Assembly: GCA_029721435.1 (NCBI GenBank)
Contig: CM056577.1
Location: 116,620,219-116,684,218 of the forward strand
DNA length: 64,000 bases
DNA from: Gymnothorax reevesii
Taxonomy: Eukaryota > Chordata > Actinopteri > Anguilliformes > Muraenidae
Direction: 5' to 3'
The notes below the pieces were generated by a model. It saw nothing but the letters and a program-made list of their open reading frames with translations, had not been told where the DNA came from and made no database searches. The position numbers and the translations under genes were made by a program. Positions 31,141 through 43,029 of the stretch are shown piece after piece. Position 1 is the stretch's first letter, and each line of letters starts with the position of its first letter.

Positions 31141-34100
31141 CTGCAGGAGGAAGTCAGATGCATATAACACTGTCGTTAGTCAACCTAGAAAGTATTTAAT
31201 TAGTAGCTAGTACTTGAGCTTATTTCATGTTCCTGTATTTTACTTGCCCTCCAAATAAGACTTTAATGGAATGATACCATTAGAAATGAGAAATGAAGCT
31301 TGAGAATGTCCCTGCAATACTCAGGAAAGAATATATCCAAAGGAAAGGTGAAGTTAACTCACTCAGGGCCCCCAGAGCAATTAGGCCTACAAGGAACGCG
31401 ATGCACAGCACAGCAAGCAGGGCCAGGAGGAACCTGCAGGGGGCGCCTCTCTTCCCTGCTGCTGACAGAGAGAAGCCAGTGTGTGTCATATCTGTGAAAA
31501 ACACAAGACAAATCTTTATCTCAGCATGATATGATCATGAACTGCTAGAGAGAGAGGTTTATTGTTTGTTTATTAAAAACGGATCCCCATCGGCCAATGC
31601 CTAAACGACCAGCTAGTCTTCCTGGGGTCCAAGAACATTAATTACATTACAACATTAACAATATATAACACATATATCAGTCATTAAAACATAATACCTT
31701 TTGTATATTACATTACATGACACTCGGACGGGGCAAATATTGACAAACCACAGAAGACAAAACATTAGCAATCCAAAATGAAACAATATTGCACACCTGA
31801 GCCCAATAAACTCATCATAAGCTCCCTTTTAGGTAAGATGTTAACTCTAAAAAACCCCCTAGTGAAGTGCATATGAACTGTCGAACTGTATAATAATGTC
31901 ATCAAAAATAAATGTAGGATTATGAGTTTGAATAACTGTGAAAAAATATCATTAAATTAGCTGATAATCTCTTCTCAACCTTTAACCAGCATGTCAGCTA
32001 TATTGTACCTAGAAGAACAACCCATGACAAGTCTAGCTGCCCTATTTTGAGCAATTGGTAGCCTTAAAAGTAGCCCATTCGAAGCAGATGCCCAAATCAC
32101 TGAGCATTAATCCAAATGGCAAAGAACCAAGGTACAAACAATTTGATTCAACAATGAGGGTGGAAGGAATGGTTTACATTTCAATTGTAACAAAATCTCC
32201 TTAATTTTAGAGGGAGTTTGAGGGCCTCAGAAATGGATTTTCAGAGCTGACAGACCCACAAGTTTAATTTTGTCATCAGAAATGTCATCATTTCTTCACT
32301 CAGTTTGTTTAGTTTATCTGTACTGTGGCGTGGAAAAAGCAAAAAACACCAATCATACAAATTTTTTCAATATTTAATGAATTTATTATTCTGTAACTAA
32401 TTAAGATAGAGCCCTGAGACTTGGTATGCAAACTGTCGGTCAAGTCTCTGAAGACCACAAAAAATATCACAAAAAAAAGTCACAATGGTTGTATTTAATG
32501 TTTTAATGATCTTGGAAGTTGTCTTCAGAATGAAAAGTGCGTATTTTGGGTCAATATAGTGGGTATATATCTAAAAAGGGACACAAGTGATCAATGTCAT
32601 ATTTTTAGTGCTTGAAGGTATGGGTCTTGGGTCTAACATATTAAAAAACTGGAGATGTAAAACTATTCCTATGGCAAAACCTAGCTAGTTATCGGTATTC
32701 AATCAGTAGTGAAGAAAAAACCTAGCAAGTTGATCTTCCATAGTCCTTCAGCTTAGAATTTTCTATTTTTTGTAATAACAATACCTGGCCAGTTGAATTT
32801 GCCAATTATGAAGCAGCATGCCTATAACATAATCTGTTGCATTAGTCCCCATGCTGAGCATTGGATGTGCAGCACATTAATGGTCGGAATACATAATTCA
32901 CACAATTCACATACTAATTACGACTGAAAAATGGCTTCAAGAGGGAAGCAGATGGTGGAGTTAACACTGAAAAACTGTCACATGCCACTGCAACTGCATA
33001 ACCTGTAGGTTTTTATCCATCATTTTGAGAAATTACATTTTACATTTTCAGAGGGAAAATTTTTTAAAGTCATATTGCCATGGATACTGATAAAAAAAAC
33101 CTCCATAAATATCTCTTAATACAAGTATGTGATGAACAAAAAACTGTCAAGTCAGTTTCATTGTCAGTCAAGAGCTTAGCCCCTAAGGGGTAAATTTTTT
33201 TCTCAGAATCTGCTTTTTGTTCCTTACTAGGTTTGTCCGTAACACTCAAGCAATGCCAAGATTCATCGGGCTCAAGTGTTAAAGAGAGGTTCATCGAGCA
33301 TGAGGAATTGTTTTCACGCATGACTCAACCACATCAGAGTCTGGACCTTAGGCAACTGAAAGTCTTTAGGCGGCTCAACTAAATAATATAGTGTGTGACT
33401 TTTTTTTGAACGGGTTTTACACACTGATATACTGGTCAGGCAGAATTAAAACTACCCGCCTCATGTCTTGTAGCAGAGGGCGGCACGTCAGTGGATTTTC
33501 ACACCTGTCCCATCCCACCTGTACAAAGTTACTCCCGTTGGATGGCATCTGACAGTCCTGTGGCACATGGGGTGGGGGTAGTTGGGTTGGAGGCTTTAGC
33601 TAATGCAGTGATTTCGTCAATGTGAAAAAAAATTCAGAGTAATTTGATTTGATTTAACTAACTGCAGTGATTATTGGCAGTTGGCTAACCAGTTTACATT
33701 TTTCATATCCTTCAGCTAAAGTGCTAAAATAGCACTTTGAATCCTGGAATTTTTATATTAAGGACTTTTCTATGGAAATCATAATGCCCGAGTAGCTAAA
33801 CTGTATAAATAAAATGCAAAACAAAGATGGACTGGCAAAGATGGAATCAGATTTCGACTTGCAGCCAAGCAGATTCACTGTGTTAGGATGTAAGTTCTGG
33901 CGCAGGCGTAATCATGACACAGCTCCTTTAAGCGATGCAACGCTGTCTTCACTGAATTACACTCTGACTACTGATTGTTGGTATTTGAATAAAAAATAAA
34001 TAAAGTCAACAGAACAACACACATCATGCTCAAAACGAAGCAGTTTATTTATTTTAGAACTGCATATTTACTTAAAATCAGTAAATCAGTAAAAACTGAT

Positions 34101-37100
34101 TTATTGTAATTGTTGTGGCAAACCACGCCCCTCGACCACGTTAACATGCCCATAACAGCCAGTTCTCCCCCTTGCTCCCACCACAGACCATAACTTCAGC
34201 ACCCTGCACAGCAACACCTCTTCAGCACTCCCTAGCAGGGGTGGACTGACCTTCGGGAATACCGGGCGTTTTCCCGGTGGACTGCTGCGTCAGTGCGCCG
34301 GTCAGGTGGCAAAAAAACCGCAGTTGCGTTGACGGCCCACTGGTGGCCAGTGGCCCATATTGAGTTGAGCAACAGTGCGATAGAGTCTGCTTAATGAATG
34401 AATGCCTCTACGAATGAAATTTCTCTGTGATTTAATTGTGATTGTCATCTCTGTGGCGGCGTTTACTCAGTGGTTATTTAACTAATGTAGCTACAAGGGT
34501 GACTCATGCTTTATATACCACTTTTCATGGTTATACTTCACTATTCTGGTTATCTTGCATCAGGGCCATTTTCTGTATCTATTTATACATTTGCTTTATG
34601 ATATAGGAATTACCTAAAGCTGTATTCTTGCAAATAAAAAATGATGCATAGGCTTAATACAAGGTGTTTCAAAAAAATATATACCCAAATAAAATCATCA
34701 TTTTTTATGAAAAAAACCTAATATTTTTTTAAGTTTATTATGTCGTTGGAAAGGGCTGATTGACCTCTTTTCAATGATGCCTAGAACATGCTTTCATTTC
34801 CATGGGGTGAATGAGCAGCGATGCATCTTTTGAAGGGCACCCAGATCCTTACTGTACCAGATGTTGTCATCTTCATTACAGTCATGTTGAGGGGCCAGGG
34901 CCATGAATTTACTCTGGGGAACATTTCACTAAATAAATGAGTAATCTTCATCAATCTTTTTGTTTGATTTCACTTCCCAATTCTTCGTAATAAAGAACAC
35001 AACATTTGTTACAGTAAGGATCTGGGTGCCGTTAAAAAGATGCACTGCTGCTTATTCACCCGTGGAAATGAATGCATGTTCTATCATTGGAAAGAGCTCA
35101 ATCAGCCCTTTCAAATGACATATTACACTTAAAAAAATATTAAGTTTTTTTCATAAAAGATGATGATTTTATTTGGGTATACTTTTTATTGAAACACCCT
35201 GTAAAGTTTAAGAAGGCAGGCTTGCTGGGAAATTTGTTTGACCAATGGCCTTGCTTGTCTCCCGTTACGTTAAAAGTCAAAAAATGGGAGCTGTCGGATA
35301 GCTCACTCAGATAAAGCACCGCATTGCAGAGCAAAAGTGAATATTACAGTGCGGGTTTGAGCCCCGGTTGTACAACCTGGCAGTGGTTGGCAGCTTTTTC
35401 AGAGTAGCGCACAATTGGTCATAGCACTACAGGGATACAAATTGGGAAGGGACCTCTGGGAAGAGATATATAAAATGGTTGCTTTGTTCATTGCTCAAGC
35501 GCCTCCTGTTGGCCAGCTGGGCTCTCTTCAGAAAGATTCTAAGTTTGTTCATGTTCTGGTATCCTCCGCCCTCGTTCTGAACATGCGAGGATTCAAGCAA
35601 TGATTGTAAAGAAGCAATATAATAAATTAAGTAAATCATTAAATAAATCATTTACAAGAACTGTTGTAGCTTTTGTTTGCGTGTGTCCACATTTTCTATC
35701 GCAATACAAACAGTTTGATGTGTCACAAAAAATGAAAGCTACTTCCATTGAGTGTGGAGCAACTATTTATTCACTTTTCATATTGTTTACTTTACGCTAT
35801 TATTTCCGTCCAACATGTCCACTCCGACACATTGGTCTGTACCTATTGCCACAGAATGAGGAAGCCCATTATTTTGGATGTATATTACAGACATGAAGAG
35901 ATATTCAGTAAAAGTTCAATACATTACATTAACATTGTTCGTACTTCCACCAGTTGTCAAGGTACCAAACATCTTCCATCCAAATGCGTCCACTCCGACA
36001 CATTTGTTGTTTTGCTTGTTGTGTGTCTTTAGTGTTGTTAAATATAAGACATTTTCTGTTTAATGCTCAGGCAAATATGTGATTATAATTTTAGTCACTA
36101 TAAGTTTCTGAAGGGTCACATGCTTCATTGTTATATGTAGGCCAAGCGCAATGTCCAGTGATTGTCCACGCCGACACAAGACATGGAAAAATATTTGGCT
36201 TCCAGCAGAAGTGGAAGACATTCAAGATGAATCAGCTACCATCAACTTTATGAAGCCCCCGGCTGGACAGAATTGTTTTGCATGGCCCACAAAGCCTGAA
36301 AAAGACACATTCCCTGTTCAAGAGATCCTAGCTATGTAGCCTGTATGATTCCCCTGCTCCAACACTCAGACGGCACTTTCGTCTCCCAGATAAAACATAC
36401 ATGGTTGCTGAAGCCACTATGGCCAGTTTAATGAAATGATTGTATCCCCGGACAAACTCGGAGATACCATGGATGATGTCCAAACGTTTGACCACTAAAA
36501 CACATTTGGAGCATGTTCAAAAATACTCCGTGTTAATGACATTCAAGGCTTAGTTCAGGATTCTGATGTTAGAGATAATATTAGTGACTTTAAGGAGATA
36601 CAAGAGAACTGTCTTTGCAGTATTATTTTGCCTATTTTAGAAGAATAACTTTAGTTCTTGTACAATTTTTTTTTACATTTGGCAAGTAAGCAAAACTCTC
36701 TTTCAAAATTTTAATAAGCAGTACTTGGCATTTGCATAAAATAGGATTTGGTGAACCTACTCTGCAATATAGATGACCCAACACATGGTTAAAAGGTTTA
36801 TTACTTTTGTATATAATTCTTGTTTATGTCCTAAAAAATGTCCACTCTGGCGCAAATGAACTAAAAGCTCCAAGCCGCTTTCAGTATTCCCAGTTAGGGA
36901 ACCCCCTTATTTCCTTTGCCCACACCATATTAGATTGTTTTAATAGGGCTGTGGTCTCTTTTAATGAGCTAGATAACCACTCACTCCTGAGAATATAGCT
37001 TTCAGAAAGTTAGACCTGTAGATACCGATGAAGGGACTCAGGGTGATTGAAGGGGGGAGGGTGTAACCCACCTTAAAGTTTGGTTACTAGGACCATAAAT

Positions 37101-40100
37101 TTAGTAATGGTCAGTGCCCAATAAATAGATAAATATATAAATATGAATAAATACAATAAATATGTCTTGAATAGAAATAACAAGAAGCTGAATTTACATG
37201 ATTATATTTATTTTCTTTTCATCATCTTCTTGATCTGGTTGAAAGTGAATGTACTCTCAAAGACTTCTATTTTGATTTATAGTCATCTCCTAGGTGATGG
37301 GTCTGTTCTTTTTAAACTTCACTTGAACGACTTGAAATCACTTGAATGAACGCTAATCATCTCTGTCCTGTACAAATACTCGTAAAACTTAAAAGCACTT
37401 TTCTCTTCAAAGCCCCTTTTTATAGAATCATCTTCTTTTTCCAATCTTTTTTCACCCCTTTTCTGAAGCTAGAAGACCCTTGTGTTTGTGTATAATTTGA
37501 ACTCCGGAGAGTGAACTATTTCGCTGGCATCCGCTGGCGAGTGTCGGCACTGTTGGCTTCTAGTTCATTAGTTTGAATGAGATAACTAGCAACCGAGGGT
37601 AACTGAGCGAACTATTAAAAAACCAATCGGAGATTGACTTTTAATGTACTGTTTTCCAAATATTGTTATTGAATTAATATTGTATTTATGTATGTTATTG
37701 GATGTATGTAAGCGGTATTATTGAATAAATCGAATTATATGATTTTAACCGTTGATGCTAACAAACTCCTAGTTAGGAGACGTAAAAAAATAGAATGTTT
37801 TGAGGTGCGCACACAGTAGCCTGTGTATGTGTGAGTGAGAACAGCACCTCTTCTCTCTCGCTACCAATGACGCTAACGTCGTAGTTTGTGCCAGATCTAA
37901 TTGACACAGTATTGTTTAACTGTGATTATAAAACGGGTACTTCCCATCCTTAAATGTGATTGGCTGAGCCGCGTTCCATGCCGGTATAAAATTACTGTAA
38001 CCCACTATGGCAGGCCGCAGCACTAAATATCCCTGCACGCAACGAACTGCTCTGTGCTCAGCTGACTCGTTAGGTTACCTTTGTTTCAAGACTTTAAGCT
38101 CGCTATTTCAGTATCCGCGAAGTTTAGCCTTTTAACCAGATAACCAGTTGGCTATCTACCTACCTAGCTATTGCATTACAACGTTCGATATCACTTTTGT
38201 GTTGTAAGCTATGTTGCTAACTTGCTCATTATTTCAGTAGCCTGTTAGCGATAAACACACAAGAAAAAGTCAACAATTTATTTTATGGGCCGTGTGTAGG
38301 GTAACCACATCCATTGTAGTGAACGCTAGCTAGTTGACAAGCTGGCTAGCGAACTAATGCACAATTCAACATATTTTCCTGGGTACCGGCAAGTGTGCAG
38401 GACAAAAGTCAATCGTTTCCTACTCTCGCTGCTGGTTGTAATGATTTAGCCGATCGGCGCAAGTTGAGAACAAGGAAACTCGAAAACCGAAACGTACGTA
38501 AAATTGATGAACGAGGTCAAGCTAGTTGACTAGCTGGCGAGCAAACTAATGCACAATTCAACATATTTTCCTGGACACCGGCAAGTGTGGAGGACAAAAG
38601 TCAATCGTTTCCTACTCTCGCTGCTGGTTGTAATGATTTAGCCGATCGGCGCAAGTTGAGAACAAGGAAACTCGGAAACCGACACGAACGCAAAAATTTT
38701 AACGGGGTCTTCGGGAGACCGAAGGAGACATTCAAACTAGCCTGCTTTCATAGTATATCTGCATTAGCGAGCCCAACTAGCCTGATGTGACATGATAATG
38801 GCGCTAGACGAATAAGCAGTCTTAGCATCGGTGTTGCTGGCTAACCATTCTGTCCACTCTTAATTGCTTGGTGGAAGTAGTTCTCAATTTTATTATTGCA
38901 TTATTACCGATAAATTGTCGATTTTTTTTAAATTTTTTATTTAATGGGCTATATGTAGGGTAACCGTTTTATAAAAGGAATAAGCCCCGAGAAGCACTGG
39001 GTTACAGTGATTTTATAACGGCGGAGGGGCACAAAGGCACTCCGCTGCGCGTCGTGCCTTAGAACGCCCCTCCGCCGTTATTAAATCACTGTAACCCACT
39101 GCTTCTCGGGACTTATTCCTTTATTACAACCTCCCTTACTTGAATATATTTATTTGATTACAGTAATTATACTGAACCCCTATATATATTTTAGAATTGG
39201 AACACGATGAGATCTCATAACTTTGATATTTGATATTAGATATTGATTATTATTCTTAAACTGCTGCATGCAGATTGGTTTTTTAGGTACTCTGGATTTT
39301 GGATCCCATTGGATGGCGAGTCAGTCCCCTTGTATCCCGATCAAACTGTTCTGCCCATCCTGAACGGGATTCCCAACCCCCTTGAACAAACCCTTGTTCT
39401 GTTTCCTGGACACAGATAAGCCTTCACACAAACACTGATATCACACCTTACATACTCGGGTAACGGATTATTTCTTTTCTTTGAAACATTTTATTTGAAA
39501 CTTTGCTTTTATTTGATACTTTGGGGTACTTCATTATTTTATTTATTGTCATGGTTCTGGTTTTGTGTTCATGTTTTATGTTCATGATTTTGTCTTTTCT
39601 TTATTTTTGGTTATTGTATTCTCAGGTTTTCTGTTCATACCATTTTCAGATTCATTGCACTTGTCTCCCCTGTCTTGTGATCTAGTTGATTCAGTCCATC
39701 TCCCCAGTCTGCATGCTTACCTATTTCGGGTAATTTTAATTGTTTCTGGTGTTTCATATTATTACTTCAATTCTCGTTTACTTCCTTCGCCTTGCTGTTC
39801 TTGATTACTAACAAGACTAACATTAGAATAATGTATCATAGTCTACTAACCCAACTAATCCATGTATATATTACTAACTCACTAATGAGCACTCTAGTTA
39901 GATCTGTAAATTTGCACTGCTACTAATTAATACTAATTCCCTCTCAGCAATCGCCCTGTTCTAGTCTCCGCCTCTTGCTTAGCTTTCCCTGTCTCCCTCT
40001 GCATTCTGCGAGATCTCTTGCACGTGCCTGATTGCTTTCCTGCCCTCATTTTCTGTGCACTTAGAACTCCCTCCCGGAGCTGTTTAAATGTCATAGGATG

Positions 40101-41066
40101 TCTGTGTGATTTCCGTCCGTGTCTTGGCTTTCGCCAATTATTGTGGTTAGGATTTCCCCATGTGTTCCTTCCTTTGCAATTAGTTCTCATCCCATTTACC
40201 TGTTCCCTGCATAGCATGTGACTTCCCTTCTGTCCATTAGAGTCCTCACTGCTGCTGTGACTTTGTTAGAACGTTGATCAATATTTCATTGTGCAGAGCT
40301 TCTTGTATGCCATTCATTATTGTTTCTCTTCGACTATTTCGTCCGACCAATATTCTTGCCTTTGCCCTTTTTGTATTGTTTTTGTCTTTCTGGATTTCGA
40401 CCCATTTTTGTATGACCACGATTTCTGTGGTTGGATGCCCTGTGCATGACCCACTGCTTTGGATATCGACTACAACTTTTTGCCTGCTGTCTATGTACCG
40501 TTGCACCTCTGTTTTTCTGGTTCTGACCCCAGCCTGTCTACAGTCGACTCTGTTTTTGCATTTCATTTTGTGGCTTGGAAATTCTTGTGTCTATTGGTTC
40601 TGACCCAGCATTTATTAGAAGGCATATGTTTTTTGGATTTCGTTCTCTCGCGTGTGGTTCCTGAATGCGCCTTCACTGTTATTTATTATTCTTGATATTT
40701 ATAAATACTGATTGAATATTCTCTGTATCCCAAGAAAGAAAATATTTCCAAAATGTTTTTATTAATAAATGTCTATTGTCTTCTTCTACACTTAAACAGT
40801 GTCTTTGTCAACTTACTCCCCACCCCCCCTTGATGCCGAACCTAGAACTGGCCTAAATCTTTACCATAATCAAAGAAGCACCTCCTTCTACTTAAAGGTT
40901 AATTTTGTCAGGTAGAGCAGAGGGGTGCTACGAAAACATCTAAATGGCTTTTCTGAGAAATATGTAGTATATAATAAAAATGGCTTGAATACACCACCGT
41001 TAACTGGTCTTATCACAATTACAGGTGATCCTGAAAGTGTTCTTATATCCTAATAAATTAACTACA

Positions 41067-41100
<34 letters not shown>

Positions 41101-42710
41101 TAACTATATACTACATGTAATAACAATCTATATTTGTGTAGCCCAGTGGGAAAATCCTCTTTAATGAAATATTCCCTTGTTGGCGCTGTGAGGAAGGTAG
41201 CCCACTTGTTGTGGTATGGTTCTGTAGTTGGTACATGTTAGATAGAAGAAGAAGGTGGGCACAGCGTTGCAGGTGCAGATTGAACATGGAGGTAAAACAG
41301 TGAGCGTGTGTGAAGTGCACAGTTCTTAATAAATGTAACCATTTGGCCCATTACGGGTAAAACATACTGTTCACCCTAGCAAGACTACAACTTCTTGGGT
41401 TAAATGAGTCTAAGGCGGACGCTAGATGGCCAATTCTGATGGAAACGGTGGGGTTTAGCCGCCGCCATTTTATTTCGCTGGAGTAATTCGGTCTCCATGT
41501 ATAGTGGGAAGCTAAAAGTGTATGCACCTCAAACCTATCATTAACGCTGCTCTCTCACTTGAGCAGTCCAGCATTAAAGATCCCTGGGTTAAATTGTGTT
41601 GTCCTGCTGCATCATTTCCTGGGCCACATTTGTCTAATCTTAAAAGGACAAATGTGTTTCAGATGTATTGTAGTTATGATCCAGAATGATCCGGAAAGGC
41701 CAATGTCTCATCAATCATGTACATATACTCTAAGACCCTTCATTTGGATAAGTATCTATAACAAGTATTCGATGTTTATTATTTAGTGACCTATTTTGAC
41801 ACCCAAAGGAGATAGTAATAATTTCTAAATACAGGGATGGTTCCAATTTTTGCAGTCCGGATCCATGTTACCGGTCTCGCAATTTAACGACACTCACACA
41901 TTATTTAGCCAACTATATGGGGCAACTTTTGTGAAAATATCTTAGGTGTGTTTTCATAGGAACCTGGTTGTTTTTCAATATGAATGTTACGTTTTGCATC
42001 AATTTTTGTCAAGACAGATGCATTTTTCAATGGAAAATTGTCTGAAACTACTTCAGTTTTTCACACTTATACTTATGTTTGGAATCAAAATGTCTGGTAT
42101 ATTGTTGTGTAGCCATTAAAAATCATCTGGTTTTTCAGAACAATCATTTACAGGTTGAAATATGAACTTGTCGAGGTCCCACAGAAATCTTGAAATCACT
42201 AAATAGATCACAGTTCACTTCCTGTATGCAAATTTCACACTTCAAATCTATTATCTGGACAGTTCCACAAGTAGGCACATAACCAGAAGATGGTTCAAAT
42301 TGGGCTGTGGGCTGCAAAACCTCCTTTCTAAGATTATGCGATGTTTGAAAGCAGATTACACGATATAACAAAAAATAAGAAAAAATAATGGCTTATCGTT
42401 TTGGATAGCAGAGATTATGTACTTTATTTGGCAATGTCTGTTAACCATGCATTTACTTTTCCTTTGAAGTACAATTATTTTGGTGAACTTCTTGGACATA
42501 AATTTTATCCGTGCAAGTTCTTATTTCTTCAAGGAAAGGCTCATAGAGCCAAGCAATTAAGCAGAACAAGTGAAGACATCAGCTGCATCTCATTAAGGAC
42601 TTGGAATAAGCGGAGCAAGAGAGAAAAATCTCACCCTTGAAGAACTCTTCATCCTGTCTGTCCTCCAGGCGAAAGGACGGTACGTCTGAGTTGCGGTAGA
42701 CGTTCTCCAT
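31051..42710 (-). CDS. Type II membrane receptor, C-type-lectin-receptor-like (N-terminal exons)
   Basis: Three exons share phase 1: 42710-42635 (76 bp), 31491-31363 (129 bp) and 31140-31051 (90 bp). The joined product starts with a 45-residue cytoplasmic part including MENVYRNSDV and a Lys/Arg-rich end, then one membrane helix (residues 46-68, FLLALLAVLCIAFLVGLIAL...), then a polar stalk with a likely coiled coil and one N-glycosylation sequon (NRS, residues 74-76). This is the plan of type II C-type lectin receptors such as the fish CD209/ASGR-like group. There is no signal peptide. The lectin domain itself was not found downstream on the minus strand, so the gene is incomplete here, truncated, or has its remaining exons hidden or lost among the transposons. 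The 11-kb first intron carries many repeats. A paralogue starts at 58770 on the plus strand. Confidence 0.8.
31363..31491 (-). CDS. Receptor gene (minus), exon 2: membrane segment
   Basis: 129 bp between the acceptor TTTTTCACAG and the donor GTGAGT. Codes for MTHTGFSLSAAGKRGAPCR followed by a 23-residue hydrophobic helix. The basic residues before the helix and none after fit an N-in, C-out (type II) orientation. Phase 1 on both sides. Confidence 0.88.
31555..32290 (-). mobile_element. LINE 3' fragment (RT C-terminal region and tail)
   Basis: The minus strand shows LPIAQNRAARLVMGCSSRYN, typical of the end of a LINE reverse-transcriptase ORF (LQ-x-QNRAARLV), and a 3' tail with GGTCGTTTAGGCATTGGCCG and GGGGATCCGTTTTTAATAAA. 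5'-truncated. It lies in the 31-42-kb receptor intron. Confidence 0.65.
32291..34235. other. No gene; intronic with faint transposon traces
   Basis: AT-rich. Near 33440, AGAATTAAAACTACCCGCCTCATGTCTTGTAG-type sequence (given in part) resembles the start of a widespread fish DNA-transposon remnant. No ORF with a domain. Confidence 0.45.
34236..34360 (+). mobile_element. hAT-type MITE terminus (partial)
   Basis: Begins CAGGGGTGGACTGACCTTCG with GGGCGTTTTCCCGGTGG, a start common in fish hAT miniature elements (CAGGGGTGGACTGG...). The other end was not found. Confidence 0.4.
34660..35201. mobile_element. Mariner/Tc1-type foldback MITE (542 bp)
   Basis: Flanked by TA on both sides (34658-34659 and 35202-35203). 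Starts CAAGGTGTTTC and ends GAAACACCCTG; the two arms (about 240 bp each) are inverted copies, sharing TATACCCAAATAAAATCATC, GCACCCAGATCCTTACTGTA and the rest, with moderate divergence. No transposase. Confidence 0.88.
35285..35650 (+). mobile_element. tRNA-derived SINE
   Basis: GGATAGCTCACTCAG (A-box region, 35297-35311) and GGGTTTGAGCCCC (B-box region, 35353-35365) stand at tRNA spacing but the cloverleaf is broken, so it is not a tRNA gene. A body of about 200 bp follows, ending in an AT-rich tail with repeated TAAATAAAT-like sequence near 35620-35650. Confidence 0.6.
36150..36650 (+). pseudogene. Transposon-associated protein fragment with WPTK-type domain
   Basis: Translation gives ...WLPAEVEDIQDE, INFMKPPAGQNCFAWPTKPE and a following block with frameshift (LRRHFRLPDKTYMV). 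This resembles a small domain (NFM-x-P-x-G...F-x-WP) common at the end of transposon-encoded fish proteins. About four copies of a TGTCCACTCCGACAC-like motif flank it. Superfamily unknown. Confidence 0.4.
36660..37990. other. No gene recognised
   Basis: AT-rich with short (AATA)-type runs near 37120-37170. One further TGTCCACTCTGGCG motif at 36839. Confidence 0.5.
38326..38709 (+). repeat. 192-bp tandem duplication
   Basis: Copy A 38326-38517 and copy B 38518-38709 share nearly all bases, for example ACTAATGCACAATTCAACAT and GACAAAAGTCAATCGTTTCC, spaced 192 bp. The reading frame DKSQSFPTLAAGCNDLADR stays open in both copies. A GTAGGGTAACC block upstream (38297) recurs at 38957, so the unit belongs to a larger element. 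Confidence 0.9.
38971..39126. mobile_element. Palindromic MITE
   Basis: Arms of about 60 bp: GGAATAAGCCCCGAGAAGCA, then GGGTTACAGTGATTTTATAA and GGCGGAGGGGC, pair with the inverse at 39066-39126. The loop contains a second stem, AAGGCAC...GTGCCTT. A related half (TTACTGTAACCCACTATGG) occurs at 37992-38010. Confidence 0.85.
39547..40830 (+). mobile_element. LTR family copy 5
   Basis: Starts TGTCATGGTTCTGG and follows the family order: TTGTCTCCCCTGTCTTGTG, CTCGTTTACTTCCTTCGCCT, CTAACATTAGAATAATG, CAGCAATCGCCCTGTTCTAG. The 3' end near 40830 is uncertain (AATAAATG at 40765) and no exact target duplication was found. Confidence 0.7.
40831..42634. other. No gene recognised (receptor intron 1)
   Basis: Contains the TA microsatellite at 41069. 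No exon homologous to the plus-strand paralogue's exon 2 could be seen here. Confidence 0.5.
41069..41096. repeat. TA microsatellite
   Basis: Uninterrupted (TA)n of about 28 bp. Confidence 0.95.
42635..42710 (-). CDS. Receptor gene (minus), exon 1: start and cytoplasmic tail
   Basis: ATG at 42710; 25 codons plus one base, then donor GTGAGA. Protein MENVYRNSDVPSFRLEDRQD plus EEFFK. Length, phase, donor and 5' flank (TGAGACAGGAGGACTT) match exon 1 of the plus-strand paralogue at 58770-58845. The tyrosine lies in a Y-x-N setting (YRN), a Grb2-SH2-type motif, though its use is unknown. Confidence 0.88.
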
Positions 42711-43029
42711 CTCACAGAGTAGCCACAGAAAAACAGCACTGAGAAAAGTCCTCCTGTCTCATGAGTTGAGCTGACTGAATAAAAAAGAAAACACTTGGTA
42801 TGACTGGGCATAAGCAAAGGCAACACCCTGCGTGATTGACATAGCAGAGGAAGTGTTTGCAAGTTCTCAGCCAGAGCACTTTTTTTAGCTGAATATTTAA
42901 AGGAGACAGCACCTCAGCAAAGTATGTTTCAGCGGAAAGTAGAATTCTTGAAGTGTCTAAAATGCATAGTTTCATAAATTTTAATTTGGAAATGATTCAG
43001 TGCAATGCATTTTTACACTGGAAAGGCGA

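Noticed and set aside
35285..35370. tRNA gene
   Set aside because: A- and B-box-like sequences are present but the cloverleaf does not close; followed by a SINE body and AT-rich tail.
39580..40603. Hydrophobic ORFs of 79-109 aa
   Set aside because: Pyrimidine-rich LTR sequence gives Phe/Leu/Ser-rich frames by composition.
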